A DNA stretch of 64,000 nucleotides from Mariniphaga sp041686935. GTDB lineage: Bacteria > Bacteroidota > Bacteroidia > Bacteroidales > Prolixibacteraceae. Position 1 is the stretch's first letter; the number at the start of each line of letters is the position of its first letter. The notes beneath the pieces are model-generated. The model saw only the letters and a list, made by a program, of their open reading frames with translations, was not told the DNA's origin and ran no database searches. Made by a program: the position numbers and the translations under genes. The DNA is taken from assembly GCA_041686935.1 (NCBI GenBank), contig JAWLCW010000011.1:111185-175184 (forward strand). Direction: 5' to 3'. Positions 49,455 to 59,749 of this stretch are shown here, in pieces.

Positions 49455-50567
49455 ATGAAGATTTTGATTGTCAGCAGAGCGTTTTATCCTGATATTTCAC
49501 CCCGTGCAAACAGGACAACAGAACTGGCAAAAGAATTTGCCCGCCAGGGACATCAGGTGAGGATTATCCTACCTAAAAGAAATTTTGATCTCGAAACATT
49601 TAAATCATTATATCCCAAAATATCAATAAAAGAATTTGGGCCATTAAAATTTAAACCAGTTACTCTGAAAGGGAATATAATTCAAAGAACAATAAGAAAA
49701 ATAATCAAGCGCACCGGCACTTTATTTTTTGAATATCCTGATATTGAATTCCTGTTTCAGTTGCCAAAATCAATAAAAAATGAATCGGGGTTTGATTTGT
49801 TAATATCCATTGCTGCGCCTCATCCTGTTCACTGGGGAGTATCTCGGGCCATTAAAGAAAATCCTCAGTTAACAAAAACATGGGTGGCCGATTGTGGAGA
49901 TCCTTATATGGGAGAAACTTTAGCAACTTTCCGTAAACCATTTTACTTTAAATATTTTGAGAAGAATTTTTGCAGAAACGCAGATTTCATTACCGTTCCC
50001 ACAGCGGGTGCCACCGATGCTTATTATCCTGAATTCAGACAAAAAATTAAAATCATTCCACAGGGATTTGATTTTAGTGAAACCTTAAAAGAAAAGAATG
50101 ATATAAATAATGAAATTCCCACTTTTGCCTATGCTGGCAGCCTGGCTTTCAAGGGAGTCCGTTGCCCTTTTCTTGTTTTGGAGTATTTGAAATCAGTTAA
50201 ACAGGATTTCCGTTTCCATTTCTTTTCAGGTTCTGTAAATGGCATATTATCGAATTATAAATCATCTTTTGGTGAGAAACTTATTGTTCATGAAAAACTG
50301 GACAGAACGTTACTGATAGACAAATTAAAAAAGATGGATTTTTTGATAAATTTCGATAACGGGACATCAAAACAACTTCCAAGCAAATTAATAGATTATG
50401 CATTAACGGAAAGACCAATACTAAACATTTACCCATTAAAACCCGATTACACCTTAATCGATCAGTTTCTCAAACAAGATTACAGCAGGCAATATCATGT
50501 AAATAACATTGAACGGTACAATATTAAAAATGTGGTTTCAGAATTTATTCAGCTTGCAAAAAAATAA
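49455..50567 (+). CDS. Glycosyltransferase (GT4-like)
   Basis: A 370-residue GT-B protein. The N-terminal KILIVSRAFYPDISPRANRTTELA and the glycine-containing PTFAYAGSLAFKGVRCPFLVLEY fit family 4. The C-terminal motif is weaker than usual (FLINFDNGTSKQLPSKLIDYALTERPIL), where an E-x7-E pair is expected. A sugar-transfer role in the repeat unit is likely. The polymerase gene begins directly after the stop. Confidence 0.85.
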   Translation: MKILIVSRAFYPDISPRANRTTELAKEFARQGHQVRIILPKRNFDLETFKSLYPKISIKEFGPLKFKPVTLKGNIIQRTIRKIIKRTGTLFFEYPDIEFLFQLPKSIKNESGFDLLISIAAPHPVHWGVSRAIKENPQLTKTWVADCGDPYMGETLATFRKPFYFKYFEKNFCRNADFITVPTAGATDAYYPEFRQKIKIIPQGFDFSETLKEKNDINNEIPTFAYAGSLAFKGVRCPFLVLEYLKSVKQDFRFHFFSGSVNGILSNYKSSFGEKLIVHEKLDRTLLIDKLKKMDFLINFDNGTSKQLPSKLIDYALTERPILNIYPLKPDYTLIDQFLKQDYSRQYHVNNIERYNIKNVVSEFIQLAKK

Positions 50568-51824
50568 ATGCAGGAAAATATTGTATATAAAAATCACCTC
50601 AGTAGAACAGAAAAATACAGGCTTGAACTGTTTCTGCTTTTTCTTTTCTGGCCCTTGCTGGCCTTTATTCTCGCTTTACGTTATTATCATCTCCGGGAAG
50701 CAAAAATAATTGTTTATCTTTTTTTTGTTTTTTTTGGAGCTACATTCTATTTGGGGAATCCGACTTTCGATTCCTTCGGATTATTTCAGGAATTTCAGTT
50801 GATCGCAAACCGCCCGTTTGGTGAATTTTGGACAATTCTATCGGGATTATATACCGAAACAAGGGCAGATATGGCTCAACCTTTCATTCTGTTTAGTGTA
50901 TCACGGCTTGGAAACAATCAATTTTTGATATTTGGAGCCCTTGCGGCTGTGTTTGGATGGTTTTACCTTAGAGGTATTAATATGGTTTTTTCTCCATCCG
51001 TTAAGCAAAATGTGAATGCTTTTATATTTTTTCTGTATTTTCTTTCTATCGTTCCAATATTCCGTATCAATGGCTTCAGATTCTGGACGGCAGCATGGGT
51101 GTTTTTTTATGGAGCCTATAATGTTGTGCAATCCAGGGATATGCGATTTTTCATCTTCTCATTATTATCCATCCTTTTTCATTTTAGTTTCATTTTTCCC
51201 AATGTAATTTTAATTGCCTGGTTTCTATTGGGGAACCGGAATAAAGCTTATACGATGCTTCTTGTTATATCCATCTTAATACCGGAGCTGTTTTGGCCAC
51301 AGATACAATCAGTTGCTGCATTTTTTGGAGGCACTATAGAAGCCAAATTTAATGTCTATACCAATCCTGAATACGGTGAGAAAATTTTGGCTATGCGGCA
51401 AAGTTTAAGATGGTTCATGAATATGGCAGGCTGGGGAATTTTCTATTACACGCTGTTTATGCTGTTTTATTTAAAAAGCAGGTATGAGAAAATTTTAGAA
51501 AATATCCGGCTGAACAACCTTTTTTCCTTTAGCCTTTTGTTTCTCAGCGCTGTAAATTTTACAAGATATATTCCATCTATGGGTAGATTCATGACAATTT
51601 TTTACCTGTTTGCATTTTCCTATTTCATTGCTATACTAGCCCATTTTAAGGACAATAAACTCAGATTATCCACCTGGTTAGGTTTGGTTCCAATGATGCT
51701 GAGCATGATAATTACTATAAGAGCCGGCATGGAAATGACCAGTTTATGGTTGCTTGCACCGCTGCCTTTGGCCATTTATGCAGAACCTGTGTCGGTTTAT
51801 GAATTTCTTACTCAATTGTTTTGA
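50568..51824 (+). CDS. EpsG/Wzy-type polysaccharide polymerase
   Basis: A 418-residue integral membrane protein with about 10-12 hydrophobic segments. The pattern of a short charged N terminus, a YYHLREAKI segment, a periplasmic loop with FGLFQEFQLIANRPFGEFW and a central RINGFRFWTAAWVFFYGAYN resembles EpsG-family polymerases, which join repeat units in a Wzx/Wzy pathway. It begins directly after the glycosyltransferase stop and overlaps the next gene by 4 nt. It is the only polymerase candidate in the window. Confidence 0.8.
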   Translation: MQENIVYKNHLSRTEKYRLELFLLFLFWPLLAFILALRYYHLREAKIIVYLFFVFFGATFYLGNPTFDSFGLFQEFQLIANRPFGEFWTILSGLYTETRADMAQPFILFSVSRLGNNQFLIFGALAAVFGWFYLRGINMVFSPSVKQNVNAFIFFLYFLSIVPIFRINGFRFWTAAWVFFYGAYNVVQSRDMRFFIFSLLSILFHFSFIFPNVILIAWFLLGNRNKAYTMLLVISILIPELFWPQIQSVAAFFGGTIEAKFNVYTNPEYGEKILAMRQSLRWFMNMAGWGIFYYTLFMLFYLKSRYEKILENIRLNNLFSFSLLFLSAVNFTRYIPSMGRFMTIFYLFAFSYFIAILAHFKDNKLRLSTWLGLVPMMLSMIITIRAGMEMTSLWLLAPLPLAIYAEPVSVYEFLTQLF

Positions 51825-52960
51825 AACATCTAATACACTTAAAATCAGCTTTAGCCATGAATCTGCTGAATATTCCTGGCTGGAGAACAAACCGAAGAAT
51901 AGTTGTTTTCGAATCAGATGACTGGGGGAGTATTAGAATGCCTTCAAAAAATACTTATCTAAAACTTTTACAACTTGGTATTCGTGTAGATAATTGTCCA
52001 TTTTTAAAATATGATGCTTTGGCATGTGAAGATGATTTAAATGCGCTTATTGATACTCTAAGGGCTTTTAAAGATTATAGAAATAAATATCCTGTTTTTA
52101 CACTTAATACGATAGTTGCAAATCCTGATTTTAGTAAGATTCAACAAACAAATTACAGGGAATATTCATTTGAACCTTTCACAAAAACATTAGGACATTA
52201 TCCCAAACACAGCAAATCATTTCAAATTTGGAAACAAGGTATTAATGAAAATGTATTGTACCCGCAATTACATGGAAGAGAACATTTACAGATAAACCGT
52301 TGGTTGAAAATGTTACAAATTAATTCCAGAGAAAGCATCATTGCATTTGAACATGATCTTTTTGGAATAAGTACCACAATAACTAAAGAATTAAGAGAAT
52401 CATATTTGGCCGCTTTTGATGCTGATTCTGAAGCTGAAATTAAATTACAAAAACACATTCTTAATGATGCAAAATTAATATTTGATGAAATATTTAACTA
52501 CTCATCATCTTCATTTATAGCTCCGAATTATATATGGAGTAAAAACATTGAACATCATCTTTCAACGTTAGGAATTAAATTTATACAAGGGTTATCAAAA
52601 CAACTATTACCCCTGTTATCTCAAAAAAAAAGAACTACTGTACGACATTATTTAGGGGAAAAGAACAATTATGATCAATTTCACTTAGTTCGTAATTGTT
52701 TTTTCGAACCTTCTGTTCATCCAACAAAAGATGTTGTATCAAATTGTTTAAAACAAATTCAAACAGCTTTTTTGTGGAGAAAACCTGCAATCATTTGTTC
52801 CCATCGCCTTAATTATATAGGTTTTATTGAAGAAGAAAATCGAGAATCTTCACTTAATAAATTAAAAGAACTTGTAAGTAAAATTCTGAAGCATTGGCCG
52901 GATACTATCTTCTTAAATTCAGAAGAACTGGGAATGTTAATTGAAAAAGATAAATTATGA
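51821..52960 (+). CDS. Polysaccharide deacetylase-like protein (copy 1)
   Basis: A 379-residue protein, clearly related to the one at 59739-60887: both share GWRTNR(R/K)IVVF, PQ(L/F)HGREHL and an SHR/GHR-x-NY motif near the end. The motifs fit a carbohydrate-esterase-4-like fold: Asp33-Asp34 in VVFESDDWG (like TFDD), His151/His155 in HGREH (metal), and IAPNYIWSKNIEHHL near motif 3. A role in removing acetyl groups from amino sugars is inferred, not shown. It overlaps the polymerase gene by 4 nt and the CapA gene by 4 nt, and is AT-rich. Confidence 0.7.
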   Translation: MKHLIHLKSALAMNLLNIPGWRTNRRIVVFESDDWGSIRMPSKNTYLKLLQLGIRVDNCPFLKYDALACEDDLNALIDTLRAFKDYRNKYPVFTLNTIVANPDFSKIQQTNYREYSFEPFTKTLGHYPKHSKSFQIWKQGINENVLYPQLHGREHLQINRWLKMLQINSRESIIAFEHDLFGISTTITKELRESYLAAFDADSEAEIKLQKHILNDAKLIFDEIFNYSSSSFIAPNYIWSKNIEHHLSTLGIKFIQGLSKQLLPLLSQKKRTTVRHYLGEKNNYDQFHLVRNCFFEPSVHPTKDVVSNCLKQIQTAFLWRKPAIICSHRLNYIGFIEEENRESSLNKLKELVSKILKHWPDTIFLNSEELGMLIEKDKL

Positions 52961-54081
52961 TTGAAATTGTAGTAACAGGTGATTTCTGTCCAATTAACAG
53001 AGTAGAAAAATTAGTGTTAAATCAAAACTTTGATTTAATTTTCAACAATACATTACAAATACTTTCTAATGCAGATTTGGCAGTTACTAATCTTGAATGT
53101 CCACTAGTTAATGATGCTAATAGAATTCCCAAAATTGGCCCGGCATTAAAAGCTAATATAAAAACTATTGAAGCACTCAACTATGCCAATATCAAACTTG
53201 TAACATTGGCAAATAACCATATAATGGATTTTGGAGTTGAAGGATTAAAATCAACTTTTAAAACATATTTTGATAATGGCATTCGTTATGTTGGAGCAGG
53301 GAATACTTTAGAAGAAGCCAGGAAACCGTTTAGTATAATTTTAAATAAGCACAAGCTGGCAATCATAAATATAGCAGAAAATGAATTTTCAAACACCAAT
53401 GGTAATTATCCAGGAGCAAATCCATTTTCCTTAATATCAAATTTTAATGATATTGTCGAAGCAAAAAAATATCATGATTTTGTAATAGTTATCTTTCACG
53501 GTGGCCATGAAGGTTATAAACTCCCAGGTCCAAAATTAAAAGAAATTTTCAGGTTCTTTGTTGATGCTGGCTCTGATGCAGTAATTGCACATCACACTCA
53601 TTGTTTCAGTGGATATGAAATATATAATAATGTTCCCATTTTTTATGGATTAGGCAATTTTATTTTTGATCATCTGAATATTAAAGATGAGTCATGGTAT
53701 GAAGGTCTAATTGTAAAAATTGTTTTCTCTAAAAATAAAACTTCCACCTTCCAACTTTTACCAATCACTCAATTTAAAAACTCAATTGGTGTTAAATTAG
53801 CTGAGGGTGAGGAATTGGAAAGAATCCTAAATGAAATAGAACAATTAAATCTCATAATACTGGAAGACTCTAAATTAAAGGAATCTTTCAATCAATTCAC
53901 CTCTCAAAAAAGCAAAGAATACCTTCGGTATTTTCAACCTTTTAATAACCGAATACTTGGATTCCTGGCAAGAAAAGGAATACTGCCCTATCAGTTATCT
54001 GATTATAAAAGAAGATTATATTTAAATCTAATACGCTGTGAATCACATAGAGATGCTTTAATTGAAATTTTAGCGAAATGA
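52957..54081 (+). CDS. CapA family protein (metallophosphatase fold)
   Basis: A 374-residue CapA/PgsA-like protein. It has the metal-site motifs VTGDFCPI, NLECPL, LANNHIMDFG, FHGGHEGYKLP and HHTHCFSGYE, and then FYGLGNFIFDH. CapA proteins belong to the calcineurin-like fold and are needed for poly-gamma-glutamate capsules and for some sugar modifications; the reaction is poorly defined. No signal peptide is seen, so it may act in the cytoplasm. It overlaps the deacetylase-like gene (4 nt) and the ATP-grasp gene (4 nt), which suggests the three act together. Confidence 0.88.
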   Translation: MIEIVVTGDFCPINRVEKLVLNQNFDLIFNNTLQILSNADLAVTNLECPLVNDANRIPKIGPALKANIKTIEALNYANIKLVTLANNHIMDFGVEGLKSTFKTYFDNGIRYVGAGNTLEEARKPFSIILNKHKLAIINIAENEFSNTNGNYPGANPFSLISNFNDIVEAKKYHDFVIVIFHGGHEGYKLPGPKLKEIFRFFVDAGSDAVIAHHTHCFSGYEIYNNVPIFYGLGNFIFDHLNIKDESWYEGLIVKIVFSKNKTSTFQLLPITQFKNSIGVKLAEGEELERILNEIEQLNLIILEDSKLKESFNQFTSQKSKEYLRYFQPFNNRILGFLARKGILPYQLSDYKRRLYLNLIRCESHRDALIEILAK

Positions 54082-55142
54082 AGATTGCAATTCACCCCTC
54101 CGAACTTTCTTTTAGTAATGAGTGGATAACCTATTGCCAAACCAATGATATCGACTACAAAATAGTTGATTGCTATGCCTCTGATATCATCAACCAGATT
54201 TCAGACTGTGATATCGTGATGTGGCATCACCACCATGCATACGCCAAGGATAAACTGTTTGCCAAACAGCTCCTTTTTGCACTGGAACAAACGGGGAAAA
54301 AAGTTTTTCCTGATTTCAACACAGGCTGGCATTTTGACGACAAGGTAGGGCAGAAATATTTGCTTGAGGCCATTGGTGCTCCCCTGGTCCCATCGGTTGT
54401 TTTTTATTCAAAAAAACAGGCATTGGAATGGGCTGAAACAACAACCTATCCGAAAGTTTTTAAACTCAGAGCCGGAGCAGGCTCCTACAATGTATCTCTT
54501 GCTAAAACTAAAAATAAGGCAAAACAACTTATTAAACGTGCCTTTGGAAGAGGGTTTAGTCCCTATAGTAAATGGAACAATTTAAAGGACAAATGGATGA
54601 AATTCAGAAAAGGGAAGGTTCCTTTTTTTGGCGTACTGAAAAGTATGGGCAGGGTTATTTATTCCACAAGGTTTGCAAGAATTCATGGAAATGAAAAGGG
54701 ATATGTATATTTTCAGGATTTTATACCACATAACTCATTTGACATCCGGGTTGTTGTGATAGGTGATAAAGCCTTTGCAATTAAACGGATGGTGAGGAAG
54801 AATGATTTCAGGGCATCCGGTAGCGGCAATATCATTTATGACAAGGTACAGATTGATGAAAGATGTATAAAAATTTCCTTTAATATTTCTCAGAAACTTA
54901 AAACCCGGTGCCTCGCTTATGATTATATTTTTGATTCAGAAAACAAGCCACTGCTAACAGAAATCAATTATGGCTATGATCGCAGGGGATACCTCGATTG
55001 TCCCGGTTACTGGGACAGCAGCCTTAAATGGCACGAGGGTATATTTATTCCGGAAGAATGGATGGTTGACCAAATAATTATAAACTATACACATGAGCAT
55101 TTTCCAGTCAAAGATTCTCTTCTGGCCCCGCCAGTTGTTTAA
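54078..55142 (+). CDS. ATP-grasp ligase (RimK-like)
   Basis: A 354-residue protein with the ATP-grasp layout. It has a pre-ATP domain (1-110), VFKLRAGAGSYNVSLAKT (ATP-binding strand and loop, about 130-150), YVYFQDFIPHNSFDIRVVVIGDKAFAIKR (about 212-240) and the metal-binding end DSENKPLLTEINYGYD. Such enzymes form amide or peptide bonds through acyl-phosphates. Here it could attach an amino acid or another acid to a sugar amine or carboxylate, but the substrate is unknown. It overlaps CapA (4 nt) and the GT-D gene (50 nt). Confidence 0.85.
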   Translation: MKIAIHPSELSFSNEWITYCQTNDIDYKIVDCYASDIINQISDCDIVMWHHHHAYAKDKLFAKQLLFALEQTGKKVFPDFNTGWHFDDKVGQKYLLEAIGAPLVPSVVFYSKKQALEWAETTTYPKVFKLRAGAGSYNVSLAKTKNKAKQLIKRAFGRGFSPYSKWNNLKDKWMKFRKGKVPFFGVLKSMGRVIYSTRFARIHGNEKGYVYFQDFIPHNSFDIRVVVIGDKAFAIKRMVRKNDFRASGSGNIIYDKVQIDERCIKISFNISQKLKTRCLAYDYIFDSENKPLLTEINYGYDRRGYLDCPGYWDSSLKWHEGIFIPEEWMVDQIIINYTHEHFPVKDSLLAPPVV

Positions 55143-55995
55143 ACATTCTCTTCAATTAATATATCCGGTGTTCATTAAGTTCTGGAATATGCCGGCTGTT
55201 TTGTCAGTTGATGATACGCTGGATAAAATTATCAAAGATAAGTGTTCTGTTTGCCGGTATGGTGACGGAGAATTCCTGTTTATAATTCACAAGGTCAGTT
55301 TACCTTTCCAAAAATACGATTCTGACCTTCGGGATAAAATGATAAGAATTTTAAAAAGTAATGATGACAGTATATTAATAGGGCTGCCTATCGGATATTA
55401 TTCGATGGAAAATCTTACAAAAAAAAGTAAACTAACATGGACAAGTCATATTGCCTGGACCTATCCCCAATTAAAAAAATACCTGGATTTGTCAAAAACT
55501 TACTACAATGCAAGCATGACAAGGCCTTATGTAAATTACATTGATAAAAGTAAATGTAACGGATATTTTGAAAAACTGATGAAAATATGGGAAGGGAGGG
55601 AGGTTTTGCTTGTAGAAGGTGAAAAGAGCAGATTGGGGGTAGGAAATAATTTATTCCGGCACGCTAAGAATGTGCAACGAATCCTGGCTCCTTCGGTCAA
55701 TGCGTTTTCAAATTACAAACAACTGCTTCAGGAAGTTTATAAGCACAACAAATCGAAATTGATTCTGATAGCTTTGGGCCCAACAGCAACAGTTATGGCG
55801 TACGATCTGGCAAAATCAGGTTATCAGGCCATCGATATCGGAAATATTGACATTGAATATGAATGGTACCTTCGGGGGACAGATGTTAAAATAAAAATTC
55901 CGGGAAAATATTCCAATGAAGTTGCAGGAGGTTGTGATGTAGAAGATATTGTAAATGAAGAATATGAAAATCAGATAATAATGAAGGTTACCTGA
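55093..55995 (+). CDS. GT-D fold glycosyltransferase (DUF1792 type)
   Basis: A 300-residue protein with the marks of the GT-D family: LSVDDTLDKIIKDKCSVCRY followed by GDGEF (which supplies the D-x-E metal site), GREVLLVEGEKSRLGVGNNLF, and LILIALGPTATVMAYDLAKSGYQAIDIGN. In streptococci such enzymes add glucose to glycoprotein adhesins. In Bacteroidota they occur in capsule loci. The ATG at 55093 overlaps the ATP-grasp gene by 50 nt; ATG 55189 is a shorter alternative that would leave the conserved part intact. Confidence 0.88.
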   Translation: MSIFQSKILFWPRQLFKHSLQLIYPVFIKFWNMPAVLSVDDTLDKIIKDKCSVCRYGDGEFLFIIHKVSLPFQKYDSDLRDKMIRILKSNDDSILIGLPIGYYSMENLTKKSKLTWTSHIAWTYPQLKKYLDLSKTYYNASMTRPYVNYIDKSKCNGYFEKLMKIWEGREVLLVEGEKSRLGVGNNLFRHAKNVQRILAPSVNAFSNYKQLLQEVYKHNKSKLILIALGPTATVMAYDLAKSGYQAIDIGNIDIEYEWYLRGTDVKIKIPGKYSNEVAGGCDVEDIVNEEYENQIIMKVT

Positions 55996-56130
55996 TTAAA
56001 ATATGAAACGAGCATGATAATTATCAACCAAGAGAATGATTATAATTTCATGCGAGTTCCATATGATGCCTTATAAATAAACAATTTTAATCATATGAAA
56101 TCCAATTTTCCCTTAAATGGTTTTTGAAAG

Positions 56131-57198
56131 GTGTCTAAAAAAATTTTAATTATAAGTCCTTCCATACAAATGGGCGGTATTGAACGTGCTGCCAGTACAC
56201 TTGCCAATGAGTTTTCAAAGCAAGGAATTAAGGTTAATTACTTTTGTGTTTTCAATCATGTTAAATTTTTTAATCTTAATGAAAGTATTGATTTAGAAGA
56301 ACCTGATCCCCGAAAATCACAACGATTTAATCTTATCAGCGCCCCATTACGAATAAGAAGACTTGCAAAAAAAATAAAACCAGACAGCATTTTAGTATTT
56401 AATAAATTTTTGGGGGCTCTCACCTTATTATCCCTTGCAGGTTTAAAGTTTCAGATATACATAAGCGAAAGAGCAAGTCCACATTATACTTTCGCACCAC
56501 ATATTGAAATATTTAACAAGGTTATTTATAAAATATTTAAACCTGTTGGATTAATAGCACAAACAAATTATGCATACTCTGTTCAACATAACTTCTACAG
56601 GAAAGGAACCAAATTTAAAGTAATACACAATGCCTTAAGAGATGTAGTTGGGTTTGATGTTCCCAGAAAGAAACAGGTTTTGGCTGTGGGCAGATTCAAT
56701 GATTATCTGAAAGGATTTGACAGGCTGGTTACATGTTTTTCCATGCTTAAAAACCAGGATTGGACATTGGTTTTTGCAGGTGGTGATGCTCAATCAGGTA
56801 AACAATTATATGAACTGGCAGAAAAGCTGAATATCCAGAATAAAATTCAATTTAAAGGAAAAGTAAAGAATATAGACAGCCTGTATGCTGAATCAGGAAT
56901 CTTTATCCTTCCTTCCAGAACTGAAGGATTTCCCAATGCTTTGGTGGAAGCCATGGCGGCCGGGCTTCCATGCATCGCTTTTAAGTACAATCCTGGTATC
57001 AGCGAAATTATTGAAGATGGCTTTAACGGAATTTTGGTGGAAGAAGGGAATATACCTGCTTTGGCAGAAAAACTTGATTATCTGATGGAGAATGAAGCTG
57101 AACGGGTAAGGTTGGGAAACAATGCCCGATTAATAAGAGATAAACTGGCAAGTGATGTTATCAGCGCCCAATACATTGATTTCATCCTGTCCAACTAA
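56131..57198 (+). CDS. Family 4 glycosyltransferase
   Basis: A 355-residue GT-B enzyme that starts at GTG 56131. It has ISPSIQMGGIERAASTLANEF at the N terminus, VLAVGRFNDYLKGFDRL, and the donor-binding motif ILPSRTEGFPNALVEAMAAGLPCI, with the E-x7-E pair near residues 260-270. It resembles GalNAc- or GlcNAc-type transferases of capsule loci. A 135-bp gap upstream separates it from the GT-D gene. That gap contains no gene. Confidence 0.93.
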   Translation: MSKKILIISPSIQMGGIERAASTLANEFSKQGIKVNYFCVFNHVKFFNLNESIDLEEPDPRKSQRFNLISAPLRIRRLAKKIKPDSILVFNKFLGALTLLSLAGLKFQIYISERASPHYTFAPHIEIFNKVIYKIFKPVGLIAQTNYAYSVQHNFYRKGTKFKVIHNALRDVVGFDVPRKKQVLAVGRFNDYLKGFDRLVTCFSMLKNQDWTLVFAGGDAQSGKQLYELAEKLNIQNKIQFKGKVKNIDSLYAESGIFILPSRTEGFPNALVEAMAAGLPCIAFKYNPGISEIIEDGFNGILVEEGNIPALAEKLDYLMENEAERVRLGNNARLIRDKLASDVISAQYIDFILSN

Positions 57199-57213
57199 TA
57201 AAAGCATAAAACA

Positions 57214-58620
57214 ATGTCCGTTCAGGAAAAGTTATACAGCCATGCTCCATTGTGGTTTCAGAATGCCCTGATTTCCTTAAAGGGATTGGAGTTTGAAACA
57301 AAAAGGGTGCAGAAGAAATCTGCTCTGGAACATTACAATTTTCTGCTCGAAAGCCAGTATTGGTCAAAAGATCAGATACATGATTACCAAAATCAAATGT
57401 TATCTGTCATCTTGAAAGAAGCTTTTTTAAATGTTCCTTACTATCAAAAATTATCGTCGGAATTAAAATGTGATTACCGGGATTTCAAAACTGTTGAAGA
57501 TATTCAGTTATTGCCTTTTCTTGAAAAAAAACAAATACGTGCTAATGAATTTCAATTTGTAAATCAAAAAATACCAGTTAATAAACATAATACTGGTTTT
57601 ACCAGCGGCACAACCGGGACTCCGCTTAAACTTTATTCTAATCGAAGTATATTTTCACACCGTTGGGCATTTGAGTTAAGGTTACGAAACTGGGCAGGCT
57701 TGAAAGATATTTATCATCCCAGGCGGGTTCAGTTTACCGGAAGAGATATTATACCAATAAATAACAGACAAAAGGTTTACTGGCGGTACAACATGCCTGC
57801 CAATACATTACATTGCTCCACTTCACATATCGATGTCACCACAACAATTCATTATGCAAAAGCCATATCAGCCTTTAAACCTGATTTTATAGATGGATAT
57901 CCAAGCGCAATCAGCACTCTTTCTAAAATATGTCTTACCAGGAATTATTCACTGCCAAAAGTAACGGCAATCAGAGTCAGTGCAGAAACACTTTATGAAG
58001 AGGATCGGGAAATTATACAAAAAGCTTTTGGAGGTAAAGTTTTCAATCAGTATGGGTCAAGTGAATCAAGCAGCTTCTGTTCAGAAAATGCGTTTGGTGA
58101 AATGCTTGTACATCCTGAGTTTGGGCTATTTGAAATCTTGTATCAAAAAAACGACAAAGGTGCAGCATATGGTTTTGGCCAAGTAGTAACAACAAGTTTT
58201 ATAAATCCTGTGATGCCTTTAATCAGGTATAAAATTGGTGATTTGGTTAAGGTGGGAAATGTTGTGAGTTCAGTTTATGGTAAAAATTTCCTTCGTCTGG
58301 ATTCAGTACTGGGAAGGACAGATGATATACTTCATATTCCCGGAAGAGGGTTTATTGGGAGACTTGATCCCATATTTAAAGGAGCTACAGGCATTTATGA
58401 ATCGCAGATTATATTGGAAAACACCGATATATTAAAAGTAAACATCGTTTCCGATAACTCCTGGTCAAGGCTATATGAAGAGAAATTGATCAATAAACTC
58501 AGGCAAAAAATTGGAAATGAAATAAAAATAGAAATTATATTACTGAGTAACATTCCCAGAGGTCCCAATGGAAAATTTCCTGCAGTTATTGACAATACAA
58601 AGAAAACAATGAATGCTTAA
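57214..58620 (+). CDS. PaaK/CapK-like adenylate-forming enzyme
   Basis: A 468-residue member of the phenylacetate-CoA ligase branch of AMP-binding enzymes. It has the P-loop TGFTSGTTGTPLKLY (about residues 127-141), FNQYGSSESSSFCSEN and LGRTDDILHIPGRGF near the C-terminal hinge. Homologues called CapK occur in capsule loci, where they are thought to activate an acyl group for sugar modification; no experimental substrate is known to me. It lies 15 bp after a glycosyltransferase and overlaps the next by 8 nt. Confidence 0.88.
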   Translation: MSVQEKLYSHAPLWFQNALISLKGLEFETKRVQKKSALEHYNFLLESQYWSKDQIHDYQNQMLSVILKEAFLNVPYYQKLSSELKCDYRDFKTVEDIQLLPFLEKKQIRANEFQFVNQKIPVNKHNTGFTSGTTGTPLKLYSNRSIFSHRWAFELRLRNWAGLKDIYHPRRVQFTGRDIIPINNRQKVYWRYNMPANTLHCSTSHIDVTTTIHYAKAISAFKPDFIDGYPSAISTLSKICLTRNYSLPKVTAIRVSAETLYEEDREIIQKAFGGKVFNQYGSSESSSFCSENAFGEMLVHPEFGLFEILYQKNDKGAAYGFGQVVTTSFINPVMPLIRYKIGDLVKVGNVVSSVYGKNFLRLDSVLGRTDDILHIPGRGFIGRLDPIFKGATGIYESQIILENTDILKVNIVSDNSWSRLYEEKLINKLRQKIGNEIKIEIILLSNIPRGPNGKFPAVIDNTKKTMNA

Positions 58621-59749
58621 AAAAAAGATTGTAATTGGAATTACTGCGCCATTAAGCATTATGTTGTTGGAGGGTCAGTTGAATTATTTCTCTGAAGCGG
58701 GTTATGAAGTTTATTTAATGGCGCCAAATTCGGATGCAGTAAGTCAATTTTGTATTGAAGAACAGGCAATTCATCTGCCGGTTGATATTGCAAGAGATAT
58801 ATCTGTTTTCAAAGACATAAAAGCATTATTTCAAATTATAAAATATTTAAAGAAGATTAAACCGGATATTATAAATGCCGGCACACCAAAAATGGGTTTA
58901 TTAGGCATATTAGGGACATACTTAACCGGAGTAAAAAAAAGAATCTATACCTGCAGAGGTTTTCGCTATGAGCATGAAAAAGGAATGAAACGGAGAATAC
59001 TACGGTTCATGGAAAAACTCACCTCACGTCTTGCTCATTCAGTTATTTGCATCAGCCCTTCGGTAAAGGAACTGGGATTGGCAGATCATATTTTCCCTGA
59101 AAACAAAGCTTTTGTGTTAGGAAAAGGTAGCAGCAACGGAATAAACTTAAACCGGTTTAACAGGATCAAAATTGATACGGAAGCCAAAGAAGTTCTGATA
59201 AGAGAACTTGGAGTTAAAAATAAATTCATTTTTGGCTTTGTTGGGAGAATTATTGACAGAAAAGGAATTAATGAATTATACGCAGCCTTTGATCAGTTAT
59301 TTCACAGGTATCCCAATATCCATCTAATTATAGTAGGAGGAATAAATATAGAGCAGGTAAAAAATCCGTCCCTGTTAGAAAAAATGAACCGGCATGAGGG
59401 AATTACATTAACCAGATTTCAAAGAAATGTTCCGCTGTATTTGTCACTTTTTAATGTGTTTGTTTTACCCGCCTGGTGGGAAGGATTTGGCAATACGCTT
59501 ATTCAGGCTGCTGCCATGGACATTCCGGTTATCAGTACAAATGTTACCGGCTGTAAGGATGCGGTTTCAGACGGATTTAACGGCATTCTTGTAAAAAGCA
59601 AATCAGCAGACGAGTTATCAAAAGCAATGGAATTCCTTCTTCTGAACCAAAAAGAAAGGGAACGATTGGGAAAAAATGGAAATCAATGGGCCAGAAATTT
59701 TGATTCCCAAATAGTATGGCAGGAAATTAAATCTTTTTATGAGAACTAA
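58613..59749 (+). CDS. Family 4 glycosyltransferase (WcaA/EpsD-like)
   Basis: A 378-residue GT-B enzyme. It has the N-terminal VIGITAPLSIMLLEGQLNYF, the CRGFRYEHEKG loop and the C-terminal LPAWWEGFGNTLIQAAAMDIPVIS donor motif. This subfamily often transfers the second sugar to the lipid-linked primer. It overlaps the PaaK-like gene by 8 nt and the next gene by 11 nt, so this block is translated as a tight unit. Confidence 0.93.
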   Translation: MLKKKIVIGITAPLSIMLLEGQLNYFSEAGYEVYLMAPNSDAVSQFCIEEQAIHLPVDIARDISVFKDIKALFQIIKYLKKIKPDIINAGTPKMGLLGILGTYLTGVKKRIYTCRGFRYEHEKGMKRRILRFMEKLTSRLAHSVICISPSVKELGLADHIFPENKAFVLGKGSSNGINLNRFNRIKIDTEAKEVLIRELGVKNKFIFGFVGRIIDRKGINELYAAFDQLFHRYPNIHLIIVGGINIEQVKNPSLLEKMNRHEGITLTRFQRNVPLYLSLFNVFVLPAWWEGFGNTLIQAAAMDIPVISTNVTGCKDAVSDGFNGILVKSKSADELSKAMEFLLLNQKERERLGKNGNQWARNFDSQIVWQEIKSFYEN